A stretch of 64,000 nt of DNA from the NCBI GenBank assembly GCA_021234155.1, contig JAJEKV010000049.1, positions 10,144,292 through 10,208,291 of the forward strand, given 5' to 3'. Under the pieces are notes generated by a model. That model saw only the letters and a program-made list of their open reading frames with translations. It made no database searches and was not told where the DNA came from. Numbering within the stretch: the first letter of the stretch is position 1; each line of letters opens with the position of its first letter. The DNA is from Isoetes taiwanensis (Eukaryota; Streptophyta; Lycopodiopsida; Isoetales; Isoetaceae). This document shows, piece after piece, positions 13,382 to 26,579 of the stretch. A program made the translations under genes and the position numbers.

Positions 13382-15068
13382 AGTTCCTTCGGTGATGACA
13401 AAATGGAAGGAGTCCACTTGAATTGAAGGTGAAAAGAGGTTGATTGTAGGCTACAACAGGTCATATAACAAATGGAAAGAGTTGAAGAAAACCTTCAAAT
13501 CATTGAGGGAGAAGAAGAGCATTATATGCAAGAAATTGTAGACATCAAATGCTTGATGCAAGGAATGACAAAGGCATTTGCGGTGTGCAGCAACAGGTGG
13601 TAGATATGAAGGAAGCCGAGGTAGTTAAAGTTGTGGCATCATTGGTTGTTGTAGAGGAAGATCTTGATGCTATTGAGAAGAGGAGGCAAGGGACAATGAT
13701 GAGATTGCAAAACTCGGGACCGTGTCTTGAAAGGCTTATTGAAGGCTGCAATGTCCTTGAGAACGGGGATTAAACTAGATCCTTATCTGCGAAGTCTATA
13801 GAAACAAATTTCCTATCGGACTCACTGAGCGTGTATGTCCCTATTGTAGAAGATTCTTGGAATATGATGGGAAGCCAGCGCCCTTTGTTACTACAGAGTG
13901 TAACCATCTTTACCATATTCAATGTTTGGCCTCATTATTAAGGTATGAGCAAAAGTAAATTTTGATCTTAACAATAGTTATATTTTGATCATTAAGCTCT
14001 TTTAAATTGATGTGTATAATTTCTTGTTTTCAGTTATAGGGATAAGTGTTGTAGCCAGTTGTAACGGATCATATCGCCACTTGGATTCTTTGCATTTGGC
14101 GTGAAGAAAGTTGTACACTCATATGGTATGTATAAGTGGTTAAGCAATCAACTTCTTAACATCATTTAATGTTGATGGTTTTGTTGGTTTGTCCTATTAG
14201 ATGTCCATATGAATCCCACATATGCAAGCACAAGTAGAGATAAGGGATATCTATTCTCACGGATAGAAGAGCAAAAGATCCAAGTGGAGAATGCAACACA
14301 ACTGAAATTGAGAAAGAAGAGCACCTTTGGACAATCAGAAAGTGAGAAAACAAGGTAATGTAAAAGTTAATAGTTTGTATTAGAATAACTTATGTTATTT
14401 TTTCATTCTTCTTATGTATCTTCACGCATCACGGGCTTCAAAGTGCGAGTCAAATCTAAATGAAGAGTCAAGTGCTGTGGGCTTCAAATCATGGTCAAAT
14501 CTAAATGAAGAGTCAAGTCAAACATATCTTTGATGCTTCAAATTCGTCAAGTCATTAGATGTCTCCAAAGCTACAATGAACCTTCTCTATTTGGACCTCC
14601 TAGCCCTTCTAGCTTTACCAAGCGGGGGAAGTTTCCCCGCATCCAGAAAACCCACTTTCTAGCTTCAACAAGGAGGATAAGCTCAATAAACCCTCTAGCT
14701 CTACCAAGCAAGCGGAGTCCACCGCATCTGAAAACCGCTTTCTAGCCCGACAATGAGGAGAAGTTCGTTGATAAAAAACCACTTTTGTAGTAGAAGTCAA
14801 AGATTTCATATCTGGTTGGTTTAAGATACTAATTTTATTATTCCTTTGATAGTTCTAATATTATTCATCTTTGAAGCTATAATTTCTTTAGGTATAGATA
14901 CAAGTAGCAAATTGGAAATCGAAACCGAAAATGTCGAAGAGATATCTACTAGAAAAAAAACAAAGGTATTCTTCCTTCACTTTTGTTCCATTACAGTTAG
15001 TAAATTAGTGTACTAATTCTCTAAATATATAGCAATTCTCTTGGCTCAAAATACAATTTGATGATGAC
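13382..15068 (+). pseudogene. Coiled-coil/RING-like part of the element's plus-strand gene, copy A
   Basis: Equivalent to 45,290-46,971. Shows the coiled-coil exon (about 13,440-13,770), the RING-like motif (CPYCRRF, then CNHLYHIQC) at about 13,835-13,940, an intron opening with GTATGAG and closing with TTTTCAG, and downstream Ser/Pro-rich exons. Frame changes relative to copy B are present. The LINE cuts the gene at 15,069; the HAD and protease parts found downstream of the LINE in copy B are absent here. Confidence 0.5.
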
Positions 15069-18000
15069 GAAGATCTCCTGCCGTAATGAAGGCGGCTAGG
15101 GTTAGGATGCATGGCGCCCATCTCGTTATTCTAGCGAGCGGTATGTCTTAATTTTACGTCCCGCGTGGCACAGCCAGAATCTGATCCGCGGTGGGGCTCT
15201 TGCTTCCGATACAGTGTAAAAGAATGGAGTTTCATAAACGAGGTTTCCCGGAGGATTGATCGAAGTATCACGAAGGTGTTAGCAAGAAGAACTTGGAGGA
15301 AGGCGATGTTGGCTACAAAACATCCGGTTGGAAGGATATAGTATGAGGACATCCGTGTCCGAATGGAGAAATGATAGGCCGTTTGATGAGGCTAAGAAAA
15401 AAAAAAAAAGAAAAAGAAGGCAAATGGAAATCTGGCGTGGGGAAGATTCTCCTTGATCATTCAAATGCCGACCAAGAAGGCTTGAAGGATGTAAGGCAGT
15501 CGGAAACAGAAGACGTCCGCATGAGCTGCCGCTATACATAGTGTGGTGGAAAACATCCACAATTTATGCGCATCATCTTACTTCGTCTTCAAGTTTTCAA
15601 CCCCTCGACTCTTCCGGAGAAAGTTATTGCATGCATATTCTTGGAGGTGGTCATTGTGCCGATGTTTTCGCGTGGAGGAAAAACATCTTTACGCCTTCTA
15701 ACTTTTTTGGGGACAAGCTACTTGGGATATGTGTTGTTTGAGTGGTGTGGCTATACACTCTGGTTGTTCTTTCTAATGCCCTTCTTATTTTTGATTGTGG
15801 TGCTATTCTTGTGGCCTTAATGCGGCTGACTCTTTTGATCGAGTTAGTTCTACATCTCTTCCACAACATAATAGTGAAAAGATTCTGAAATAGTTGGGTG
15901 GAAGTTTATGAAACAGTTGGGTCTGTAATATGGTTTGGATAGGCTTTAATTGTGCCGCATTTTTGGTGCCTTGGAATGGTGGGAACACGCTCCGTTTGCA
16001 ATCCCGGTAGTCTGTGTATTCTATTGAATCTCTATGTTAAAAATTGACCCTTAATCATGTTGGGGCGGCATGTAATGAGAAGCATCATGAACTTGCTATA
16101 TCTTAGTCGAGGATATTAATATATCTTCTACGGTTTTGGCAAGTTTTGGTTTGGATAGGCATTAATTGTGCTGCATTTTTGATGCAAGACCGGAATGGTG
16201 GGAAACACGGCTCCCTGTTTTGCAATCTCTTGGTAGTACATTGTATTCTATTGAATCTCTATGTTAAAGAGTCAACCCCTTAATCATGTTGGTAGGCATG
16301 TAATGTGAGAAGCATCATGAGCTGCTATCTTAGTATCGGGGATATTAATATATCTTCTCGGTTTTGGCAAAGTTTCAATGAACACTAGAAAATCTATTGT
16401 CACAATATTCTACATCATCCTTTTAAGCACCAAAATCAAGTTAAGAAGCGTTCTAAAGGGATCACGATTTTTTGGGTTCGAATCAGAATGTCTAGCTTTG
16501 GGCCATGGTTGATAGAGTGACATATGGGAATTCGACCATTGGCAATTAAGGTCGTAATGGGCCTTGTTTGGCGGTTGTTGGGGAGAATGCTTCCAAAAGA
16601 TAAATTGGCAATGGTGGAGGTGATTATATGGGATATCATAAGGGGGCTCACGCACCTTGGTAAATTTCAATCATGTTGGGTAGAATCCAATGAACCCCTT
16701 TTACTCACCATCATTATGGTGGGAAATTAGACACTCATCATTGGGTTAGCATGCTGGGGCTAAAAGGGAACAACACCCTGGATGGCTTTAGTGTCACACA
16801 CAACAAGACAAGAACACAACAAGACAAGCATGAGTCCACATTGCTTTACAATGACAAAGGTGATTATTGGACCGTTAAATGGGGAGGGGGCTTTTGCTAC
16901 ATGGGCCTATCTTTTGCATCACATGGTCTAACCATTTTTCAAAAGTGACACTCATGGCTTACATATTTTATATATGGTTGCAATAAAACACCTACTAGGG
17001 GGTGCCCTAGGCCCTTATTTTAAATATGGTTGCAATAAAACACCTAGGGAGTGCCAGGGATGGGGGCACTTATATGGTTATGCAGGTGGGGGTACTTTGC
17101 CTACAGTTTATATTTAAGATGACATTGGTGTATCTTTTTGGTTGACCTTTGTTGAGACGGGGATCGACGTAGAAAGGGAAAGGAATGTTCGTATTTAAAA
17201 GACACAGTCTTGCGGATAGGTTATTATACTATATACTATGAAAATTGTCTCTGGAACCTCAGGGTATTAAAGCGTCTGAAACGTGGTGGTGGAGTGCTTG
17301 GCCATGCGGCTCTATGATGTGAGATGTTATTCTCTTACAAGAGCATAGACTTGAAGCAAGTTCTATAGGCAAATGGGTGGGTAGCAACTATTCCTCCTTT
17401 AGTTGTGCGGCCGGGGAAACTAAAGGTGGCACACTTTGTATCCTCTGGGAGGCCTTGTTGATCCTACCTTATGCAGAGGGGATAGTGTCTTGAGTGGTGA
17501 CCCTTTGAATCTAATGAGTGCCAATGGGGTCATCAATGTGTATGCATCAAAATAAACACGAAAGGGCGCTATGTGGAAAGAAATTGAAATTTGGATGGAG
17601 TCATCGAGGGATGTCCGCAGAACTGGATTTTAGGGGAGAATCTGAACATGGCCAGATGTTTGGGACCAAAAAATTGGAGTTGCATAGAAATCTATCGAGG
17701 GAGATGAGGATACTTCTTTGGAACTCATTGCTTGATAGTGTAGGTTTAACTTGAACCAGCCTTCCAAATGCTACCTTCTCATGGTGAATATTGAAGGGCA
17801 AGACAGCAGTATATTTGCCTATTATTGATTTTATATGGCCAATAAAGCGGCATGCTTCATGGACAAGTGTTATGTGGAGGGGCTTGCCTTCTCCCCACTC
17901 GATCATGTTTAAAATTATTTCTAGTATCTCCCTAAATGGTGAAATGTCATGCCAAAGATTTAATACTTAGGTAGCTAGGAAAGGAGGCATTTGCAACCTT

Positions 18001-20370
18001 CCGGTGTTATATCCCTCTCTCTAATGATCTTGTCTTCTAGGCATGAGAGAAGCTTTTGGGTTGGCTTCCATTCATGAAGAGCTGGGTTAAAGTGTGGGGA
18101 GCGAGGCCATGGAGTTCAAAGGAAAAGCCCGTGTATAAATCAGGTTGAGAATAGTTCATGAGGACTTATCAGTCCACACAACATTGCTCATGAGAACATT
18201 GTGGTGATTTGGGAGGGAAAGCAAATGTGATTGAGGGAGGAGGAGGGAGGCTAAGAGGAGCGGTTGCTCTAAGAAAAAACTAAATGGTGTCTTAGGAAGA
18301 AACTTGACCATGAGAACTCCAAATTAACTTTTTAGAAATGGGGTGCAAGGTTAGGCGATAACTTGATATCTCATCGATTAAGGATGGCAATTCAAGTGTA
18401 TTGGAGGAACCAGGAAGTCGGATCATTTATTAGAAAGCTTTGAGAATCAATTTAAGGAAGATCCTTTACCTTCCTCTTACCATGCTCGAGATGGCACTTT
18501 GGTTTGTCTAAAGTGGATTGGGGGAAGGTTTTTCGAGAAAGAAATCAGCACATTACATAACATAGAGGGAGATGAGATCTACAAAACCTTATCACTTACG
18601 GCAGGAAAATCTCGGGCGGATATGGTTTCCCTCCAGAATTCTTTGTTGAATTTTTGGGATGTGCTGGGCCGGGACTTCATCAAGGTGTATGTGGAGCATG
18701 GATTTGTCATGTTCTCTACACGGAATCACTAGCTTGGAGGGGTTTATCCTCTTGTTCCTAAAGGTTCCAAGACCTCAAGCCTGGGGAATGGAGCCCTATT
18801 GCACTCCACCAATGTAAATCTATAAAGTAATCATGAAGGTTATTTGCTAACGCGGAAACCAATTTTGAGCAGGGTCATTGGGGCATGAGCAATAAAGCTT
18901 TCTTGCGACAGATACATATTGGATAACTACCTTTACTGACGGGGAAATTATTGCGAGCCTCAAACAAAATTGTGTAATGATCAGGAATGGACTTTTAGAA
19001 AGGCATGTGATTCTCTTAGATGGGAAGGGTTCATTTCCGATCATGTACCATAGGATTTGGGTCCCACTTTATTGATTGTTGGCTGGGGATGAATAACTTA
19101 GCATGGTAGGTCTGGTTAATGGACAACCATCGCTTTTTAAACTCAAGAAGGGATTAGGGGCTGCCCCCTCGCTTACTTGTTCCTCATCATGGCTAACCTT
19201 TTGATAAAGAATGGATTCGGTTAAAGATGTTGGAGGGAATGCGGAAGGGCTTACTTTTCGAAATTTCTGAAAAAGTTAACAATTATGCAATATACGAGAT
19301 GACACCTTCATGTTCCTCGAGATATGATGACAACAGTTTCCACTCATTTAGAGAGATTACGGCGTCCTTTGAGAGTTATATCACGGAATCGGCCCCTTGT
19401 CGAGAATAGTGTCTGGGTTCTAAGACTGAATGAATCCATTTAGTCTGGTAGGGGGTACAGGTTTTCGATTGTGGCAGTGAGAATCGGAGTTCCCCAGGTG
19501 TACAGTGCTTTGAGACAACCTCAAAGGAGCCTCACAGGCTATATTAAGTTAAGCTTCGAAGAAGGTAAGTCCCTATGGTCCCACTGAGGACCTTGGCAAC
19601 ATCTGGGCGTGTGAGTTGCTATCTGATGCTAAGTACCTCTCATATCTATTACTCATGGTGATTGCTGAAAAGGGTTTACAATCAAATGCAAACTATCATC
19701 GGGAAATTCATAAAGGGTGGCATGGCTAAGATTGGCACAGGAGGGCTGATAGGGATAAAAAGGGATGGGGGATTGGGAGCAAGACCCATTCACTTTCGAG
19801 AACACAGGCCACACAGCGACTAAATTTGTTTGGAGAAGTACTACAAGGTGGGTCATCTACTTTATCACCTTTGAAATTTCCCTATCCCTATTGGTTGAAA
19901 CAGGTAAGCTCTTGGGAAAGCCGGCTCTCCCAGGAATGAGTTGGGAGCTTTCTATTTTAACCCAGTACACACAGTGCGTCTCTGTGATGAGAAAAGATTC
20001 TCCAAAGCTGTGTTTGGGGCGTGCAACATCTTTTTCACCCTATATGGATCTCCTAGGGGAAGCGGGTGGTTTCGACTTATTTTGGAATCTTGGGGTATGG
20101 GGGAAGGGAGGCCTACTCGGCCTCTCTCACCCCATCTTCATTAAGTGGAAGGATTGTTGGAATCATAGGTTAGGCATTTGTGGGTCGGAATGGAGATGGA
20201 GTGCATTTGGACTACATTCCGAAGAGTAAAATCCGAGGCCGAGTGAGGTGGCCGTGGGTGCTTCAAGAGATATATCACCCAGAGCGAGGAGTCACCAGCC
20301 TATGCGGAGCGATTGGGACCTTTGAGAATGAAGCGTTTGATGGACATGCAATATAATGTGGCTAGAATCT
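15069..20370 (+). mobile_element. L1-type LINE, copy A, 3' end missing
   Basis: Same insertion as 46,972-53,777, with the same left junction after AATTTGATGATGAC (15,055-15,068). The endonuclease region starts near 17,238 and the reverse transcriptase follows, but dozens of small changes break every long frame. Many replace CTG/CAG by CCG, CGG or a shortened CG form found intact in copy B. Similarity to copy B stops sharply at 20,370 (B 52,371), about 1.4 kb short of the LINE's poly-A. Confidence 0.7.
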
Positions 20371-22110
20371 ATGTACGCCCATCATGGTGCTTTGTGGTCA
20401 TCGGTAGGTCGTAGCATCTGCTTCACTCCTCCGTTAACTTCTTTGCCCGGAAGCATCAACTCCGGTTTGCTGGAACCACGTTCTTCTATATGAAGCTACC
20501 TCGGGGTTTTGATTCCTAAAATGGAATTGGTTGAATCTAGCTTGCATGATCATCGGCTTGTATCATGAACTACTATAGTCGTACCCCAAATTTAACATTA
20601 CGGTTGGAATATTACGAAGCATAGACTCCATATTTTTCTCCATGATCCTCGTTCCGCTAGCATTCGCGGCCTTCTCCTGGAGGTTGCATTTAGCTTTTGA
20701 ACATTCTGGAGTTGTTCTTGGAAGCGGTGTGAAATAGTAATTCTAAACTTCCGTTATGAGTACCAAAGCAAGCGGGTTTTATCTTCAGCGGGACCCCAAT
20801 CGGTAGTGGCTAGTACCTTTTCGAAAAACACTTCAAGAAAATCCACTGGACTGGTCATCGTTGTGTAACTTGGAACATCTTCTTGATGTCTTGAGGGCTT
20901 CTTTACCAATGTACCCTCCAACATGAAGTTCACGGCAAAGTGGTATCAAAATGGTACAAAAAAGCCTCAACAAGATAGCTTGCCCAGTTGATTGCAAACC
21001 ACGTTTATTCAAAGGGCCTCTAACAAGATGACCTTGCAAAAGCAATAATAATGACCTCTAGTGCAATTTACAGATTCCTTTTTGAAAAATTAAATTCTGG
21101 CTTTTTAGAGGTTTTTATTGTGAAAATTGCTTAAAATACTAGGCAGAAGTTTAATATAAGCATTCTTTGATGACAAACACAAAATACAAAGTGCGCTAAA
21201 AAAATATTACACAATAGAACAAGATACAAGAAAAGAAGAGTATATAGAAAAGAAGACTATATAATTTTCAACTTAATTAAACAACACTTTACAAAAATGC
21301 GAGTATCTTGTCTAATATGATAGAAACTTCAAAGATCCAGAGCAACCTCTTTACAAATAAGAGGTTCTTCATCATCTTATTCAACATTTGTAATGGTACC
21401 AGTAATGGCAAAAATAGGTTCTTGCTCCACTAATTCCTCCTATTTCCTCATCTCATCAAGAGGAATCAAGTTAGTGAAACATGCATGTTGATCTGTATTC
21501 CCTGTCAGGCAGTTGAAACTCGGAGCTTGTTGGCTTGGCACTATTATCAACACCATTAGCACCAAGTCTTGGTTCTTATGCTCTGCAAAGAGAAGTAATT
21601 TTTGATCTAATAATAACCAATGAGTCCTAATCAATATCAAATGGCAACACAGTTCTTCAAGCCACAGCCAAACAGTTCTTGTACTATTTCCTGAGTAAGC
21701 CACATTTCCTTAAGCCACTGCCGCATGCAGTAGTACTAGAACTATCCACAGTCAGCCACAGCAAATAAATGCAATCCCCTAATTGGGAGAATATTCAATG
21801 AAAATATTAATTAAACATTAAGAGTTCGTAAGAATTGACAAAAATTGTGACAAATCCTTAGCTTTACAGGAACTGTTGGATGCTGAAAAAACATTTCTAA
21901 TGTCCATTCTTGTTGTTGTAGTTGAGAATGCTCCATCTAGGATCTAACTGCAGTAACCAATGTGGACATCTCCCAAAACGTTAACAAATCTAGCATCTTC
22001 ACCATCACCTATGATAATTATCTTCAATCTGTGCACAAGTTAATAAGACTAAAATTTAGCAATTTTTATAAAGGCATGGGAACAGAAGAGCATGGGCCAG
22101 AGGCTTTAGA
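20371..22110. other. Unassigned spacer after the duplication breakpoint
   Basis: No gene recognised. The minus strand of 20,400-21,050 has protein-like pieces in several frames (for example a stretch with TSPVDFLE), which might be a decayed retroelement coding region, but no diagnostic motif supports a family. From 21,050 to 22,110 it is AT-rich without visible structure. Confidence 0.3.
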
Positions 22111-22122
22111 AAATTGATGATG

Positions 22123-23323
22123 TCTATGAAGTCATAGGCAACTAACATAAAAGTTTATTCCTTGTGGAAGCTGTCTAGACAACATACCTAGGAAAGTAAT
22201 CTGTCTCATATGTCTCATAGACAAGACACAATAAAAATAAAGCTTTCTCTATGCGGTCATGGGAAAAAGTGAAAAAAAAAAAACTGCTTTCTCATGCCAT
22301 CATAGGCAATCTAGATATAAAATTGATCATTGTTTATGAACGCATCAACAAAAAGCCATTAAACTATTATTGCATGTGTATTATGCATTGCCTAGAGCAA
22401 AAAATAAACAAAAAGAAGATGAACTTGAACATAAAATCCTATGATTAAAAAGAAATGTGCCAAAATCAGAGAAAAACGTACAACAATATTACAGAATCTA
22501 ATGCAAAAAAATCCAACAAAGGAGCATTGCAAAGCTTAAAATTTCACAAATACTGGCATAAACAAACAGAAATCAAATCAATTTTGCACAAAGGAAGTAA
22601 AAGTTCATACCTCTTTCTTGCAATGCTCTTTGGTTATGCATGTTCCTTTGAAACATTTACAATATATTGAGACAAGCGAACGGCTCCTTAGGCCCAGTAT
22701 GGTGCTCTGTTGAATCTGTCAAAGTCTGAAAGAAATAAAACAAGTTAGGTCATCTGGGCTAAGCTAAATCTCACAGATTGGAGATGAATAACAGTGGAAC
22801 ATCAAAGTAAGACAGCAGTGCTGATAAAAATAAAACTTATTGAAGAGCCATCCAGATTCTAAAGAACCGATCTACAAAACCGCTCCTGCTCCAGATCTGC
22901 AAAACCGCTCCTCCTCCAGAAAGAACCCTGGGTGCTAGATCTGCAAAACCGCTCCTGCTCCTGACGCTCCAACCACTTCGTTTCAGCTCTCTCCCTATGC
23001 CGTCATAGCAGAACTGGTTTTCAAAAATGCCTTTGCCTATGCCGTCATGGGCAAATCCCATTTCCAATGCAAATCCCTTAAAAAATATCTTTGCCTTAAA
23101 AAATATCTTTGCCTATTGCCTATGCCGTCATATGGGCATGTTTTTTTATTTAGTGCTTTTTGTTTTCTTTCTTCCTTTTCAAAGAAAACGTTGGTCTCTC
23201 CTTATGCCATCATAGGCACAACACATTTTTAAAAGTTATCTTTGCTTACGCCACTATAGGCATGACGATTCTCTTCCTTCCCTTTTTTCAACAAAAATTG
23301 GTTTTTACCTATGCAAGTATAGG
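22123..23323. repeat. Palindromic motif array CTATGCCGTCATAGGC
   Basis: Nine degenerate copies of a near-palindrome, consensus CTATGCCGTCATAGGC, occur at about 22,123, 22,249, 22,291, 22,994, 23,035, 23,119, 23,201, 23,244 and 23,307. The three best (22,994, 23,035, 23,119) share CTATGCCGTCAT. Spacing is irregular and sequence between copies is unrelated. Such clusters are typical of subterminal transposase-binding repeats in plant CACTA (EnSpm) elements, which often use TATGCCG-type motifs. No element ends were found, so the assignment is tentative. Confidence 0.6.
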
Positions 23324-24600
23324 CGTAGATATATTATGTGTTTCTAAATGCATCTACACTTTGCTAGATTTTATTTTATCATGTCTTCTGGTTGTATCAT
23401 TATTTATGTTGTAGCAAGTATGAAAGGCTTTAATCCCCATGGAGAAGATTCATCTCCTCATACAAATGTTTATTTGCTGGAGCATGGTAGATGCTGTATA
23501 CCGGCTTCTCTAAGTAGACTCATCATTGTTGTACTAGCTTTATCTACACCTGAACCACCTCCATTACATACCATACAAACCATACATCCCCTCAAAAATG
23601 AAGAAAAGTTGCAACAACAATTTTTAGATGTCTTGATTGTTGCTCCTGTACATCCTGTTGAGTTTTGTAATTTGAATTTTTTTGTCTAAAACAAGGTGCA
23701 TAGATTTGTGTTATTTTTATTGTACCAATAACATGCTTGACAATCTTGTTTGTGCTTTTTGTAATCATGTTTATAAATAAATGCCATTATGCCTTGCAAG
23801 GAACCTTCATATGAGCTTTTCAAACTTTGGTTCTTATGTCATTTATGTACTCTATATCTTTTTATCTAGTTTTCCAAAAGAAGACAAATTTGTTAAAATT
23901 ATTCTAATAAATAGACCCTTGAAATGGATTTTTTTTTTTTGTTTAATATATCAATTTTCTTCTTTTGACCCCAAAATGGCACCGCCCTCCTAGAAAGTAG
24001 GCCTTCTTTTAAAGTTTGAGGCCAAAACTAGCATATTTTTGGGAAATCTTAGGGAATATTCTTTTATTAGTGCAACTAGTCATTAGTGCATTTGCTAGGT
24101 CACCTTGTTCTCTTTTTTTTTTCAACAATTTGGTGATGTCTTTTCCGTTAAAGGTCGGGAACATCAAATTCACGGCATTCATTCACTTCATCATCATCAT
24201 CTACTTTGTAGAACACATTTTTCAAAACAGGTTCATCCAAAAGAAAACATTGCTATGCACCTATCTGATGCCCCTTTGCTCTTAGCAACCTCATAGTCAT
24301 CATCTGACACAAGGGATATCATTATGAAGATTATACAGGCACTTTTAAACTACATCAAAGAGAAGAACTTTCCCTAACGACCTTTAGGCATTCCATCGTA
24401 TGAAGCCATCAAAAGCATGCATATGAGGCTCTCCTGGAGGGCATATGATGATAGTAGTAAAGAGCTTCTCAGTTGTTAAGCCTATGCAGCTAGTAAAAAA
24501 ATTGTTGTGCTCTTTTTGAGTCATCCCCTCTCCTTTTGCAGACCTGCTATCCAATACAAATAGAGAAATATTACGAGGGCATATTGTTGTATCGGGTAGG
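23324..24600. other. AT-rich spacer
   Basis: No convincing gene or repeat. Short open frames on the plus strand (such as 23,348-23,689) show no recognisable domain. Confidence 0.3.
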
Positions 24601-25560
24601 AGACCTTTATAGCCGATGAGAGACCCGGTTATTGGAGTGCAAGTAAGTCACCACCGGCATCTTCGGGGATGGCAACCTTTCTTCTCTTTCGGCCATCACC
24701 TTATCGATATGGTTTTTAGTATCTTTGTTGGTTCTTTGATTTCTGTTTTTCAGAAAGTCCTTGGACGAAGTATTTCTTGATGTCATCGGCCCGAACCACG
24801 CCATACTTGTCTAGCGGTGGATTCGAACAATGGTATATCACCAGATAGCTTCTGAAGTTCTTGACCAACTGCTACCTTCATAACTCACATGTCCTTTATA
24901 TGAGTGCAATAATCAACAAATGACATTTTATCCTTAACCGAAGAAGCCTTCTTGTACAGAACTTCTTTGTTTATGCATTGATCTAGCAGCCAAGTGGCTT
25001 CATCATCCTGAAGGCCACATGCTTTTCTCATCTCGGTGGTCTTCAAATCAAATATGGAAGTATCTTGAGGAGGCACTCTTCCCATTGCATCTGGTAGTTA
25101 TTTCTGAGCATAAGCATCCCAGAACTCATTCTACTTCGCCTAGACTTCGTCCTTAGCGAAGATGATCCTGTAGGCATCTGTAGGGCTTTTAGAAGATGCT
25201 TCAGACGTCTCCCCAGCTTCCTCTCCACTTTTTTTTCCTGTCTTTTTGGGCCTTGGTTTCTTATCTTGGATAATAGTCTGGGTCAAGGCCTTTCCAATGC
25301 CTTATACTCCTCAGACTTCGTGCCTCCCTGTTTTATTTGCAGCGGTCTTCTATATTAGATGGTGCAGCTATTGGGCTATTATCCAAAATGGCTTGGAGCT
25401 CTACAATTCTCATTCTCGGGTGAGCATCCTCTATTTCAAGCCCCTCCAGAGCATGGCATAACTCCCCATTGAATATGCCTATGCTTGTAGCCATCCTCGA
25501 ACACATCTCACCAAGAACGGTCATATTATGGCGATAAATATCAAGACCTTCACGAAACTA
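24600..25560 (-). pseudogene. Unrecognised, broken minus-strand coding-like region
   Basis: Three adjacent minus-strand open frames (25,524-25,333, 25,228-25,043, 25,085-24,885) have ordinary amino-acid composition, overlap or abut in different frames, and could be remnants of one protein. The last contains DEATWLLDQCINKEVLY. I do not recognise a family. It may belong to a decayed mobile element of the spacer. Confidence 0.25.
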
Positions 25561-25850
25561 TAAGATTGGTATAGGCTATAGCCGCGAAATGTCCTTTTAG
25601 CGCAGGGTTACTTGAGTTGAATCGCGCCCGGGCATGTGTTCAAGCTGCTAAAGCTTCAGGCGTCATTAGAGTTGACGCTAGGCGTGGGAGGTGGGGGCAC
25701 CTCCTCCACCCCCTCGATCATGAGTCCTGACATTACTGAGCGAAAGAGATAATTAATGATCTACAGAAAAGAAAAAAAGACAACAAAATCAGATTTGAAC
25801 TGGAAGAAAACTAGAGATTAAGAGATTAATAGTAGTAACTGTACATTAGT

Positions 25851-26158
25851 GAATTCACGCCAGGCGTGAATTCCCTTAATTTATAATTTAAACTCTTTGA
25901 ATGCACTTTATGCCCATTTGCTAATTCGCGATTGGCGTGTAGGAGATTAATATTAAGAAGACTTGTCATTGTACCCAATTCACGCAAGTTTAAACTCTTT
26001 GAATGCGTTAATAGAATTAGCAGAAGTCTTTGTTGTAAGAGATTAATATTAAAATAAGAAAGCTAGTTATTGTATGCAATTCACACCAGACGTGAATTCG
26101 ACTAATTTGCAATTTAAACATTTTGCACACAAACTTAATTCGCGCCTGGCGTGATTTC
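25851..26158. repeat. Palindromic motif array GAATTCACGCCAGGCGTGAA
   Basis: A 23-bp near-perfect palindrome lies at 25,851-25,873 (arms GAATTCACGCC, centre A). Degenerate copies follow at 25,923-25,939, 25,977-25,985 (half site), 26,078-26,099 and 26,137-26,158. Between them the phrase TTTAAACTCTTTGAATGC recurs, so larger units repeat as well. This is a second, unrelated set of palindromes in the same spacer, again resembling subterminal sites of a DNA transposon. Confidence 0.6.
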
Positions 26159-26220
26159 AAAACTAAAGTTGAGCTCTCTCAAAACTAAGATTGAAAGAGC
26201 GAGAATTCAAAACAATTTTT

Positions 26221-26400
26221 GAAGAAATTAAAGTACAACATTAAAGTGAAAGTAGAAACAAATTACAGAAATTAAGTCTTTATATTATCAGAAAAATATA
26301 TTATAGTTAAAGCAAGTTGAAGAAATTAAAGTACAGCATTTAAGTGAGACTAGAAACAAATTATAAAAGTTAAGTCTTTATATTATCAGAAAATATATTA
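26221..26400. repeat. 98-bp tandem duplication
   Basis: GAAGAAATTAAAGTAC starts at 26,221 and again at 26,319, and the following 80 bases (through TTTATATTATCAGAAAA) match with few changes. Beyond it, phrases with AGGCCTTTT and GATGCCCAGCTC recur at 26,400-26,540. Confidence 0.6.
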
Positions 26401-26579
26401 CATAAGGAGGGCCTTTTATTAGAGTTGCCCAGCTCTTTCATTCAAGATAAAAAACGTTCAAGGCAGTTTAAGGAGATGCCTAGCTCTATTCAAAATCTTA
26501 AGGTGAGGCCTTTTTTGGAGATGCCCAGCTCGGCTTTATGAACAAAAAACTAAATAACAAAAAAAAAAAACTTAGCCCT

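Larger units (their letters stand above)
11493..15068 (+). mobile_element. Left part of the large inverted-repeat element, copy A
   Basis: Begins with the same GGGTGGATTCA end as the element at 43,403 and carries the same left third: a non-coding lead, a long intron rich in TTTGTGGTTT, and exons with the coiled-coil and RING-like motifs. It stops at the LINE inserted at 15,069, and beyond that LINE the sequence joins an unrelated spacer, so no right end is present in copy A. Confidence 0.6.

Noticed and set aside
22123-23323. CRISPR-like array
   Set aside because: Repeats are short, degenerate and irregularly spaced, and the genome is clearly plant nuclear; the same holds for the other two palindrome arrays.
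24815-24824. GGTGGATTC as another end of the large inverted-repeat element
   Set aside because: The match stops after nine bases and there is no related sequence beside it.
20371-25560. LTR-type element in the spacer
   Set aside because: Protein-like pieces occur on the minus strand, but no terminal repeats, primer site or diagnostic motif could be seen.
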